Below the pieces are notes generated by a model. It was not told where the DNA came from. It searched no databases and was given only the letters and a program-made list of their open reading frames with translations. A stretch of DNA of 64,000 nucleotides from Caprella mutica (Eukaryota > Arthropoda > Malacostraca > Amphipoda > Caprellidae), in assembly GCA_947561585.1 (NCBI GenBank), contig CANNZV010000263.1:158410-222409 (forward strand). The letters are read 5' to 3'. This document shows positions 15,069 through 25,780 of the stretch, one piece after another (position 1 is the first letter of the stretch; each line of letters starts with the position of its first letter). Position numbers and translations under genes: made by a program.

Positions 15069-15534
15069 ATGGCACTAACTCAATTCAGTATTGGAAGAAT
15101 TTATTTGTACCTGCAACTTCGCTCTGACTGTGACAGAGAACGGAAGAACAACTTTCACCATCACAACCTACTGAAAGTCCTCACTATGGATTGCTGAATT
15201 GATTAGCTATATCAGACAGCATTTAAATCTTATTATTCCTCTGTGATAGCTGTACAATTTATCATGCATCACTAAAACCAAGGAACTAGGGAGTATCAGG
15301 GACATGACTGCAACCATCATCGAAATATCCGCACTATACTGGACACAAAGAGGAATAAGCTAGTTTTTCGCGTTCTATTTGCGTAGGGGCGTACTTCAGA
15401 TATTCGCTTAGCTCCTCTAAAATTTAATTCTCAATTAAACAGTCTTTGCCAGGGTACAGAGACTAAGGGTATAGCAATCAGCTTATCGAATTATGTGACG
15501 TGACCGCATTGTGACGTGACCCAGAAAACCTTAA

Positions 15535-15971
15535 AGGGGTAGTAAACCTTTGGACAAACTTTTTCTCTCGTATTGAAAAAACGACAAAATACTATTAATA
15601 CTGTATTATGGTGCAGTCAAATTATTCTTTAAAATTCTCTTAAAAAAAAAAATAATTAATTTTTATCAACGTTCAGCGCCATCTATGAATTCCTTCTAGA
15701 TTTACAAACCTGAAATAAAAACGTACATACGCACGCATCCTCTACTATGTCATTCAAAACAGTTGTAAATTAATGAAAACTTACACAATTCGCAACGCCC
15801 TCCTTGCAAACGTGGAGTAAACTGCACTTACAATCAAATTATTATATATTAATTACTTTTGTTCAATAAATACGAATTTTCCAAACCAATAAATTATCAT
15901 ATGTATAAAACTAATATCTAACTTCATTTTAATCATAAAAATGCCATATTTTGATAAGGTTTACTACCCCT
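15535..15971. mobile_element. Probable TTAA-type MITE (piggyBac-like)
   Basis: A 16-bp terminal inverted repeat AGGGGTAGTAAACCTT begins right after TTAA at 15,531-15,534. Its exact reverse complement ends at 15,971, where the following bases are TCAA, one change from TTAA. The interior is about 437 bp, AT-rich and without an ORF. TTAA target duplications are the hallmark of piggyBac-superfamily elements. The assignment is inference because the right duplication is imperfect and no transposase is present. Confidence 0.65.
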
Positions 15972-16255
15972 TCAAATTGCATTGATTTCTACAAGAAGAA
16001 AATATTTTTTGGTTCAAAACTAGTTCATTTTCATTCAGAATGGTTAATTTTTTTGTATACAATTATATACAAAATATAGAAGTACATTAATTACAGTTAA
16101 ATTTTTGATGAAGATTTTTGGTCTGAAGGTTATAAAAGAACAAAAACTACACTGTTGGGGAAAGTTGTGCATTCAAGCATCCAATAAAAGCTACAAACTA
16201 TATGCTATATTTTGTTCAATAATAACTTCAATAAAGTTTTTACTGAGCAATACAA
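15972..16255. other. AT-rich spacer without recognised feature
   Basis: Nothing gene-like is seen between the TTAA element and the start of the 51-bp array. Confidence 0.5.
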
Positions 16256-18870
16256 TGTATTTCGGGGTTTATAATCTTCATTTCGGTAGTTAGTCACTTC
16301 ATTTCGTTTATTTCGGGGTTTGTAATCTTCATTTCGGTATTTAGTCACTTCATTTCGTTCATTTCGGGGTTTGTAATCTTCATTTCGGTATTTAGTCACT
16401 TCAGCTCGTTCATTTCGGGGTTTATAATCTTCATTTCGGTATCTAGTCACTTCATTTCGTTCATTTCGGTATTTAGTCACTTCATTTCGTTCATTTCGGG
16501 GTTTATAATCTTCATTTCGGTATTTAGTCACTTCATTTCGTTCATTTCGGGGTTTGTAATCTTCATTTCGGTATTTAGTCACTTCATTTCGTTCATTTCG
16601 GGGTTTGTAATCTTCATTTCGGTATTTAGTCACTTCAGTTCGTTCATTTCGGGGTTTATAATCTTCATTTCGGTATTTAGTCACTTCATTTCGTTCATTT
16701 CGGGGTTTATAATCTTCATTTCGGTATTTAGTCACTTCATTTCGTTCATTTCGGGGTTTATAATCTTCATTTCGGTATTTAGTCACTTCATTTCGTTCAT
16801 TTCGGTATTTAGTCACTTCATTTCGTTCATTTCGGGGTTTATAATCTTCATTTCGGTATTTAGTCACTTCATTTCGGGGTTTATAATCTTCATTTCGGTA
16901 TTTAGTCACTTCATTTCGTTCATTTCGGTATTTAGTCACTTCATTTCGTTCATTTCGGGGTTTATAATCTTCATTTCGGTATTTAGTCACTTCATTTCGG
17001 GGTTTATAATCTTCATTTCGGTATTTAGTCACTTCATTTCGTTCATTTCGTGGTTTATAATCTTCATTTCGGTATTTAGTCACTTCATTTCGTTCATTTC
17101 GGGGTTTATAATCTTCATTTCGGTATTTAGTCACTTCATTTCGTTCATTTCGGGGTTTAAAATCTTCATTTCGGTATTTAGTCACTTCATTTCGTTCATT
17201 TCGTGGTTTATAATCTTCATTTCGGTATTTAGTCACTTCATTTCGTTCATTTCGTGGTTTATAATCTTCATTTCGGTATTTAGTCACTTCATTTCGTTCA
17301 TTTCGGGGTTTATAACCTTCATTTCGGTATTTAGTCACTTCATTTCGTTCATTTTGGGATTTATAATCTTCATTTCGGTATTTAGTCACTTCATTTCGGG
17401 GTTTATAATCTCCATTTCGGTAGTTAGTCACTTCATTTCGTTCATTTCGGGGTTTGTAATCTTCATTTCGGTATTTAGTCACTTCATTTCGTTGTTTATA
17501 ATCTTCATTTCGGTATTCAGTCACTTCATTTCGTTCATTTCTGGGTTTATGATCTCCATTTCGGTAGTTAGTCACTTCATTTCGTTCATTTCGGGGTTTG
17601 TAATCTTCATTTCGGTATTTAGTCACTTCATTTCGTTGTTTATAATCTTCATTTCGGTATTCAGTCACTTCATTTCGGTATTTAGTCACTTCATTTCGTT
17701 CATTTCGGGGTTTATAATCTTCATTTCGGTATCTAGTCACTTCATTTCAGGGTTTATTATCTTCATTTCGGTATTTAGTCACTTCATTTCGTTCATTTCG
17801 TGGTTTATAATCTTCCTTTTGGTATTTAGTCACTTCATTTCGTTCATTTCGGGGTTTGTAATCTTCATTTCGGTATTTAGTCACTTCATTTCGTTTATTT
17901 CGGGGTTTGTAATCTTCATTTCGGTATTTAGTCACCTTATTTTGTTCATTTCGCGGTTTATAATCTTCATTTCGGTATTTAGTCACTTCATTTCGTTCAT
18001 TTCGTGGTTTATAATCTTCATTTCGGTATTTAGTCACTTCATTTCGTTCATTTCGGGGTTTATAATCTTCATTTCGGTATTTAGTCACTTCATTTCGTTC
18101 ATTTCGGGGTTTATAATCTTCATTTCGGTATTTAGTCACTTCATTTCGTTCATTTCGGGGTTTATAATCTTCATTTCGGTATTTAGTCACTTCATTTCGG
18201 GGTTTATAACCTTCATTTCGGTATTTAGTCACTTCATTTCGTTTATTTCGGGGTTTATAATCTTTATTTCGTTATTTAGTCACTTCATTTCGTTCATTTC
18301 GGGGTTTGTAATCTTCATTTCGGTATTTAGTCACCTTATTTTGTTCATTTCGCGGTTTATAATCTTCATTTCGGTATTTAGTCACTTCATTTCGTGGTTT
18401 ATAATCTTCATTTCGGTATTTAGTCACTTCATTTCGTTCATTTCGGGGTTTATAATCTTCATTTCGGTATTTAGTCACTTCATTTCGTTTATTTCGGGGT
18501 TTATAATCTTCATTTCGGTATTTAGTCACTTCATTTCGTTTATTTCGGGGTTTATAACCTTCTTTTCGGTATTTAGTCACTTCATTTCGGGGTTTATAAT
18601 CTTCATTTCGGTATTTAGTCACTTCATTTCGGGGTTTATAACCTTCATTTCGGTATTTAGTCACTTCATTTCGTTCATTTCGGGGTTTATAATCTTCATT
18701 TTGGTATTTAGTCACTTCATTTCGTTCATTTCGTGATTTATAATCTTCATTTCGGTATTTAGTCACTTTATTTCGTTCATTTCGTGGTTTATAATCTTCA
18801 TTTCGGTATTTAGTCACTTCATTTCGTTCATTTCGGGGTTTATAATCTTCATTTAGGTATTTAGTTACTC
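16256..18870. repeat. Modular 51-bp satellite, about 50 units
   Basis: The unit is built from three blocks that each start TTCATTTCG: a 21-bp block ending GGGTTTATAATC, a 21-bp block ending GTATTTAGTCAC, and a bare 9-bp block. The usual order gives 51 bp. Units lacking the 9-bp block (42 bp), and extra short combinations of the second and third blocks (30 bp), occur repeatedly, so the array evolves by gain and loss of modules. All module lengths are multiples of three, which keeps long frames open on both strands; I do not regard these as proteins. Decayed modules with TTCATTTCGCG cores continue to about 19,000. Confidence 0.95.
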
Positions 18871-19754
18871 AATTTATTTATCATTCTATCATTTACACTC
18901 TTCAAATACATTCAAATTAATTCTGTAAGCTTCATTTCGCGATTTACTTTCATTTAATGTTCATTTCGCGAAATACCTTCATTTCGCGATTTAGTCATAC
19001 CGGTACGATTCCGTGGTTTAGGAATTGACGCCACTAGTTAATTAGGGATATCTTAGCCTTCCAAGCAACAGACGTGTGGTGTAGTGTGCAGCTCCCCGAC
19101 TGAGATTGGTAATTACTTGTGTTGATGATTGATGATAATTTAGATATGAATGATTTGTTTTCTGAATTTATTTACGGGATATACCTAGGTTGTTAAGGAT
19201 ATTATTAGTAGTTGGTTTTGTTAAATTGTTAATGATTTATTGATAGCTTATTGTTTCATTTAGTTAGTTGGTATGTTATGAACTGGTATGTTATGAATTC
19301 TGTGAAATAGGTAGTTACTACTGTTGTGAAATAGGTAGTTAATATTGTTCTGAAATAGGTAGTTTTTGTTGATCATTGTTTGCCTATTAGTGGTTAGGTA
19401 GGTAGTCCTAGTGTATTTATATGGGTAGGTACTAGGTAATTAATTTCAGTTAGTGAGTTATAGAATATTAGGGAGATAGATAGAGTATTAGGGACTACTA
19501 ACTACTAAGCTGATTGCTGCTTAGTTAGGTAGGTACTAATTAGAGAAAAGTTAGGAAGACGGCCTTAGCCAATCAGATCTTAGTAGGCTGCTTGGGCTCC
19601 TCCTCCTCTGTTATTCACTATTTGTTATTTTGTTCACCCATGTTTGGCTTTTTCCGGCTGACTCTAGCTTCTACGGGGAGAATTAATCTTGATATATTGG
19701 CATTGAATTGTGTATTGCTCTGTAGTTGGTATTTGATTGTAGGCTTGAAAACAG
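18871..19754. other. Non-coding flank with AGGTAGT/TAGGTA-rich sequence
   Basis: From 18,915 to 19,000 there are decayed TTCATTTCGCG modules. From about 19,140 to 19,560 the strand is enriched in short AGGTA/TAGTTA words, including three near-copies of GAAATAGGTAGTTA at 19,303-19,365. No gene was recognised. Confidence 0.5.
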
Positions 19755-19991
19755 CCAGTCTGTATTTGGTGCACAAAATTCCACTGACTTTTTTGAAAAA
19801 GCTGAAAAAATCAACCATAAATTTCCAGTAATTTGGCTGATCCACCAACATTTTACACATTTCTCCACCAAAAATTAATGGTAACATAGGAGTAAGTAGC
19901 AAAAAATCCACCGACTTTGCCAGATTATTATTTTCAATGGAGAAAAATTCCACCGACATGTCGGTGGAATTTACCACGAAATACAGACTGG
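19755..19991. mobile_element. 237-bp MITE with 8-bp target duplication (hAT-like)
   Basis: The element starts CCAGTCTGTATTT and ends with the matching AAATACAGACTGG. Inverted-repeat similarity extends about 33 bp inward and includes ATTCCACCGAC-type sequence. It is flanked on both sides by the perfect 8-bp direct repeat GAAAACAG (19,747-19,754 and 19,992-19,999). The interior has no coding potential. An 8-bp duplication fits hAT or P-type transposases; hAT is more common in arthropods, so hAT-like is inference. The remnant frames seen across it come from the inverted repeats. Confidence 0.85.
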
Positions 19992-20716
19992 GAAAACAGC
20001 AGGATCCTACATTTCAGTGTGCCCAATCCTTGTATCTATAAGTCCAGACTGTCCAGTCATAGGTGCCTTAAACTACTGAGTAACTCTAATACCTCCACTT
20101 TCTGACTTCCGGTTCAGACATATACGTAGGCTTCAGGCAAACAGTTCAGACGAGAAAATATTATACCCTAGTGGCATACTATACCCTAGCGGCGTGTCGT
20201 GTGTACAAGGTGTGTGAGTAGCAGCTGACCTCTTCCTTGATTAATAGTCTCGGGTTCCAGCGTCGCTGCGCTTTGTACCACAAAATCGCTGCTAGCACAG
20301 TTCTTGAGGTGTACCGGGCTGAAGCAAAGTCCCATAGACTTGTCACTGACAGTCCTATCTGTGCCCGGTATCACAAACCACTCAAAACTGTGGTTGGTGA
20401 CTGGACAGGTACAAGCTACCTGGAGTCTTTTTCCTGAACTGTAGTGGGCCCCTGAACTTCGAGCTGCCGGAAGTTGTTTGGTCAATTGTGGAGGGGAGTA
20501 CTCATAGTTTTTGGTGCCTGTGTGTCTGTTCTGGCTTGAACATTGTGGGACCTGTTCTGTTTTGGTGAAAGCAGTTAGTAAAGTCCTCCTTCAGGTGCTG
20601 GCCTCAGTGTTTTCGCTTTATCAATATAAGACCAATTTTGATAGTTTTAGCTCCCTTGAATGCGAAAAGTTAGTTGGAGGTAGTTACACTGGGTGGTTTG
20701 AGTTAGTTTTTGCAAA

Positions 20717-22222
20717 ATGAAAACGATGAGGAGCCCTAGCAAAGCGGCTGGGTCTGAGCGGCAAAAGGTGACGGAAGGGATAGGTTGGAAGGTTTCTGGT
20801 AAGATTAGTGGTTCGAAAGATGAAGTAGGGAAAGAGTCAAAAGAGGAAGAGTTAGGTAAGGTATGGGAAAACAAAGATAAGGAACTCTGTGAGGGATGTT
20901 TAAGTAGGGTAGATACGGGGCAGATGGGATTGGAATGTGGTGGATGTAGCAGATGGTATCATGCCAAATGTGAAAATGTTTCTAAGAAAGATTATGAAAT
21001 GATTTGTAAGGTTGAGCATAAGGTAAATTGGCACTGTGGCAAGTGTGGAGATATTCTGCCTATGGTAATAAAAGAAAACAAGAGACTCCAAAAGGAGCTA
21101 ATTGAAGTAAAGCAGGAGATATGTGAAATGAAAGAGAAGTTGCAAGATGTCGAAATGGGTATAAAAGCCAAGGTGGAAAAGTGTATAGAAAAAATAGAAG
21201 ATACCAGGAAAGAGCAAGCAAGACTGAAGGAGGAAATGGAAATAGAGGTGAGTCAAAATCTTGGTAAGTTGAGTAAAAAGATAGAAGAGAGTAGCTGGCA
21301 AACTAGAAAGGAGATTGATGGGAAATTAGAAACCAAAGTTAGGGAAATTAAACAGGATAAGAGTGGAAGTGAGGATAGTAAGAGGGGTATAGCCAGTCTA
21401 AGGGAAGAGTTAGAGATAATTAAGGAAGGGTATAGTAAGGGCCCAGTAGACGCTGGAGGAGATAGCAGAATGGTTAGAGACATGCAGGAGCAAGTAGAGC
21501 AACTAGAGAAGGATAGGAGGAAGAAAAATGTTATGATATTTAATTTGAAAGAATCTGGGAAAACTGACCCAATCGGAAGATATGCAGACGATGAGAGAAT
21601 GTGCAAGGAATTGTTCGGAAAGTTGAGTATGGAGGATGTAGGTATGGAGGCTGTGGTTAGACTGGGTAAAGCAGCACCTAATAGAGCTAGGCCACTTCTC
21701 ATTAAATTGAACCAGTTTAGGGACATTAGGATAATAATGCAGGCAAAGAGTAGGTTAAAGCAACTAGATGGATTTGGTAATGTCTATATTGAAAGGGATT
21801 TAACTGTGGTAGAGAGGGAGCAAAATAAGAAGTTGAGAAGTGAACTATACAAAAAGCGGGATGAAGGGAAAGGATGGTTCATTATTAGAGGGAGAAAGGT
21901 TGTAGAGGTAGAGGGATCAATGGGAGAGATGAGTAGAAGTGAAGGTAGGTTTGGTCATGCAGGTAGGGGAGTGGGACAGAGATGGAGAGGTCAGGGAGGT
22001 GGACGTGGTCAGTTGCAGAGAGGTGGTCAGTTGCAAAGAGGTGGTCAGTCGCAGAGAGGTGGTCAGTCGCAGAGAGGTGGTCAGTCGCAGAGAGGTGGTC
22101 AGTCGCAGAGAGGTGGACCTGGTCAGTTGCAACAGACTACCAGTGGAGTGGTGGGAGAGACCAACCAGCAGAGCAGTGGAGATGTCTCACAGAGGGCTCA
22201 GGAGGGTGCTGCTATCAACTGA
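20717..22222 (+). CDS. LINE ORF1 protein with PHD finger and coiled coil
   Basis: The intact 501-residue frame is expected to encode the nucleic-acid-binding chaperone subunit of the retrotransposon RNP. A PHD-type zinc finger is visible at residues 58-110: C58, C61, C74, C77, H82, C85, C107, C110 with C4HC3-like spacing. It is followed by a long Lys/Glu-rich coiled coil (about 115-270). A conserved RRM-like region beginning KKNVMIFNLKESG comes next and resembles the central domain of other LINE ORF1 proteins. The C-terminus is Gly/Arg/Gln-rich with at least four QRGGQS repeats, probably an RNA-binding tail. The ATG at 20,717 is chosen because it is the first in the frame and follows the untranslated leader. 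Similar PHD-bearing ORF1 proteins are known in invertebrate LINEs; the role in this element is inferred from that family. Confidence 0.85.
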   Translation: MKTMRSPSKAAGSERQKVTEGIGWKVSGKISGSKDEVGKESKEEELGKVWENKDKELCEGCLSRVDTGQMGLECGGCSRWYHAKCENVSKKDYEMICKVEHKVNWHCGKCGDILPMVIKENKRLQKELIEVKQEICEMKEKLQDVEMGIKAKVEKCIEKIEDTRKEQARLKEEMEIEVSQNLGKLSKKIEESSWQTRKEIDGKLETKVREIKQDKSGSEDSKRGIASLREELEIIKEGYSKGPVDAGGDSRMVRDMQEQVEQLEKDRRKKNVMIFNLKESGKTDPIGRYADDERMCKELFGKLSMEDVGMEAVVRLGKAAPNRARPLLIKLNQFRDIRIIMQAKSRLKQLDGFGNVYIERDLTVVEREQNKKLRSELYKKRDEGKGWFIIRGRKVVEVEGSMGEMSRSEGRFGHAGRGVGQRWRGQGGGRGQLQRGGQLQRGGQSQRGGQSQRGGQSQRGGQSQRGGPGQLQQTTSGVVGETNQQSSGDVSQRAQEGAAIN

Positions 22223-22276
22223 AGGCAGCCAGAGGGAAAGAAAACTGTGAGTAATAAAAATATAGGTGTGAATGAT

Positions 22277-25200
22277 ATGGTGAGTGTGTTTTTGTTGAAT
22301 GTGCAGGGGCTTACAGTGCATAAATAGAATGAATGGCAAGAGATGGTTGAGAGGATGAATAGTAAGATGAAGATTTCAATGTTTACTGAAACGCAGCATA
22401 AGGTAGAGAGAGTATTTTTTGGTGAGGATTATAAGTATGAGGTTGGTATGAGGAATGAGCAAGATAAGAAGGGTGGTGGACTTATGATAGGATCGAGTGA
22501 TGAAGTTAGTATTGTTAGGGTAGAGTGTGGTAATCCAGATGTTTTGTGTGTAGATATTGAAATGAGAAAGAAGAAGATGAGAGTGATACTCACTTACTGG
22601 GATGTTAGAGATAATGATAGGAATGAGAGGATAGTTGTGTGTATTAGGAGTATTGTGGAAGAGTATGAAGGGAAGTTAATGGTTCTGGGTGATATGAATG
22701 CACATATAGGTTTTTTAGGTCAGCAAGAATTAAATAGGAATGGAGAGAAGTTATTAAATTTGATGGATGAATGTAGACTTGTTATGTTAAATTTGGATGA
22801 GGCATGTAGAGGTGAGATTACTAGAGAAGAGGGTATGCATAAGAGTGTGATTGATTTTGTTTTGGTGAATGGATTTTTGTATGAGGATTTTGTGAAGATG
22901 GATATAGATGAAAGGAAGGAATTATTTGATTTGTCAGATCATTGCATGATTAGAATTGATTTTAAAATTGGTATGAAGGGTAGTGAAGAGGTGATGCAGA
23001 AAAATATAGAGTACTATAGAGTGAAGGATGATATGAAAGAGAGATTTTTGCAATGGATGGAAGATAGACTAACAAGAGTGAATGTGGGTGAACAGGACTG
23101 TGTGTTTCATGAGGCTGTGACTGAAGTGTGTGAGGAACTGTTGAAGAGAACCAGAGTGATTAGAGGTAATTTGAATGTGAATGAATGGGAGAGTGTGTGG
23201 ATGAATGAGGAGATAAGAAGAGAAGTAGGTGTGCGTAAGCAGTTGAACAGAGTTAGAAGGAATCTACAGGAAGGTGCAGAAAGGAATGAGGCATGGGTAA
23301 GGTATAGGGAGCAAAAGAGGAAAGTTGCAGATATGGTGAGAGAGAGTATAAGAGAGTATGAAAGAAACAAGACGGATGAGATAAGAAGCAATAGAGACTC
23401 TGGTAGGAAAATGTGGCACAACATTAGTGTACTGAGAGGAGTGAGAAAGAATGGTGTTGTGAAAGTTTATGATGAAAGTGGGAATGAGATGAATGCGGAG
23501 GATTTGAAGAATAAGATGTGTAATTTTTGGAAACAAATTTACCAGATGCATGATAATGATGTGATAGAGGTATGGAATGACAGGACTAGAGAACAGTATG
23601 TGCAGGGTGACTATAGAGATGAAGATAGGGTGAATGTGGTGTATGAGAATGTTTTGGAGCATGGTAGAGGAGTGTTTAGAATGGTAGATATTAGAGTGGA
23701 TGTGCCTTTGAATCTTATAGAGTATTATAGTATGACAAGAGGAAGAGTGGAAGATGTAATTAGGAGAAGGATGGATGAGGTTGTGGTGAGCAGTGTGGAT
23801 GTCAGGAAAGCGTTAAAGAGAATGAAAGTTGGAAAGCAACCTGGAATAGATGGTATTAAACCAGAAGTGTATAAGTGGATGATAGAGAGTGAAAAATGTA
23901 TGGATGAAATGTGTAGATATTTTAACAGTGTGTTGGATAGTGGTGTGCCTGTGAATGAATGGAGTGTGTCAAAGACTTTTATGATTCCAAAAGTAAATAA
24001 ACCTAGTGTGAAAGATTTGAGACCAATTGCCTTGTTGAATGTTGAGTATAAGATTTTTATGAGTGTAATGAAAGAGAAGTTGATTGAGCATGTGAGAGTG
24101 AATAGGCTGATGAATGAGTTGCAGATTGGTTTTACGAGTGGGAGAAGGATAGAAGATAATTTATTTATGCTGAGTTATGTGAGAGTCATGTAGGAGGGAT
24201 AAGAAGGAATTGATTGCTGTGTTTGTGGATTTTGCTAAGGCGTTTGATAGTATTAGGAGAGGAAGTCTGATTGAATGCATGAAAAGGTGTAAGTGTGATC
24301 CCAGAATGATTGATGTATTTGCGAGAGTGTATGAGAATGATAGTACTGAGTTTAGTGTGAATGGAGAGAAAATGGGAAGAATGAATGTGTGGAATGGTAT
24401 TAGGCAGGGGTGTACTTGCTCACCCCAGTTATTTATAATGGCAGTGAATGAGATAATTAGTGGTTTGCAAAGGAGTGGTTTAGGTTTTAAGAACGAGTGT
24501 GTGTATGTGCCAGCTTTGTTCTTTGCGGATGATGGTGTGATTTTTGGGAACAGTGTGAGAGAGGTTGAAAGAATGATTGATGTGCTTGTAAGTAAGACTG
24601 CAGAGATAGGAATGACTGTGAACAAGAGTAAATGTAATGTGCTTGTGTTTAATAGGAAGATGGATGTTAGAAGTATAAGAGGAATGGATGTAGTGAAGGA
24701 TGTGAAATATTTAGGAGTGAGAGTGTCAAGTGGGAAGGATGTTTTTAAAGTGCACAGGGAGAATGTTATGATGAAAGCTAGAAGGATGAGTAACATGACG
24801 TACTCTGTTATACACAAGCCGTGTAACAGAGTACTGATTGGAAAGACGTATTGGAAGAGTGTAGTAATGCCGAGTTTGTTGTATGGAAGTAGTGTGTTTT
24901 GTTGGAATGTGAGTGATATTGAGAGACTGCAAAAATGTGAGAATGCTGTATGGAGGTGTGTGTTGGGGGCCCCATCATATGCACCTCTGGTAACTCTCCA
25001 GGGTGAGGTGGGGTCTTCAAGTATGAGAGCAAGAGATATGAAGGCAAAGTTGAATTATGAGAAGCATGTGAGGAATGGTGAGAATGAATTGTTGAAAATG
25101 ATGTATGAGGATATGTGTGAATGGACCAAGTGTAAATGGTTAGAGACTGTGAAAGTGTATAGAGAGAGAGTGGGAGTGCGAGTGAATGAATTGGATGATA

Positions 25201-25631
25201 TGAGTAATGAATGTATAAAGAGAAAGGTGTATGCATGGGAAAGTGATAGGTGGAATGAGGACAGAATGCAAAAAAGTACAATTAGTTTGTATAATGAATG
25301 TAAGAGTGAGATCAGAGATGAAGGATTGTATGAGAATGACTGGGGATCTGTTTTGCTGTATAGATGTAGGAGTAATAGTCTGAGGCTAAAGTGGAGAGAG
25401 AGATATGTGAATGGAAATGTTGATTGTGTTGCATGTGACTTTGGAGTGGTAGAGAGTTTGGAGCACTTTTTGTGTGTGTGTGAATGGTATGAGTGTGTGA
25501 GAAGAGAATTTGGAATGAGTGGTGTTAGTGTGAAAGATCAGTTGTTTGGAAGTGATTTAGTGTGGGCAAGGGAGTGTAGAAGATACCTGGAGTGTATGTG
25601 GAGAAGAAGAAAATTGAGAATGGATGAATGA
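22277..25631 (+). pseudogene. LINE ORF2 (endonuclease/reverse transcriptase), two lesions
   Basis: The frame starts at ATG 22,277 and runs to 25,631, equal to about 1,118 codons when the breaks are ignored. The AP-endonuclease shows NVQGL at the start, TETQH, GDMNAHIG, and LSDH. The reverse transcriptase shows KQPGIDGIKPE, the LRPIALLN motif, FVDFAKAFDS, GIRQGCTCSP and the catalytic FADD at 24,522-24,533. The C-terminus has a Cys-Cys-His-Cys knuckle (CVACDF...EHFLCVC) near 25,430-25,490. There are two disruptions. One is TAG at 22,325-22,327, where a tryptophan (TGG) would fit KxNEW. The other is a 1-nt frame change near 24,182, between LSYV and ESCRRDKK. Everything else is open, so the element was disabled recently or the breaks are assembly errors. 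Confidence 0.88.
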
Positions 25632-25780
25632 ATGTGTAAATATTGTATATATTGTAAATAATGAGTTTTGATTTTTTGATTTTAGAGTCTTTTTAATAAA
25701 GATATTTTAATGGAAACTTAGTGCTGATATTAAAGCGATACTGGGGGACCAACAATAATAAAAAAAAAAAAAAAAAAAAA

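Larger units (their letters stand above)
20200..25780 (+). mobile_element. Nearly full-length APE-type non-LTR retrotransposon (LINE)
   Basis: A relatively GC-rich leader is followed by ORF1 (20,717-22,222), a 54-nt gap, ORF2 (22,277-25,631, broken), a short 3' UTR and a poly(A) tract at about 25,759-25,780. This is the standard two-ORF LINE layout. The 5' boundary is uncertain: the leader probably begins between 19,992 and 20,250, and I could not find a target-site duplication matching the sequence after the poly(A). ORF2 has an apurinic-type endonuclease, a reverse transcriptase and a C-terminal zinc knuckle. Clade placement (CR1/Jockey/I group) cannot be settled by eye. The full length suggests a fairly recent insertion. 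Confidence 0.9.

Noticed and set aside
16205..18817. NEVTKYRNEDYKPRNER-type proteins on either strand
   Set aside because: Modules of 21, 21 and 9 bp keep frames open; overlapping frames are open on the opposite strand and no start or promoter is evident.
23107..24817. Minus-strand ORFs opposite the LINE ORF2
   Set aside because: They lie antisense to a well-supported reverse transcriptase and reflect its base composition.
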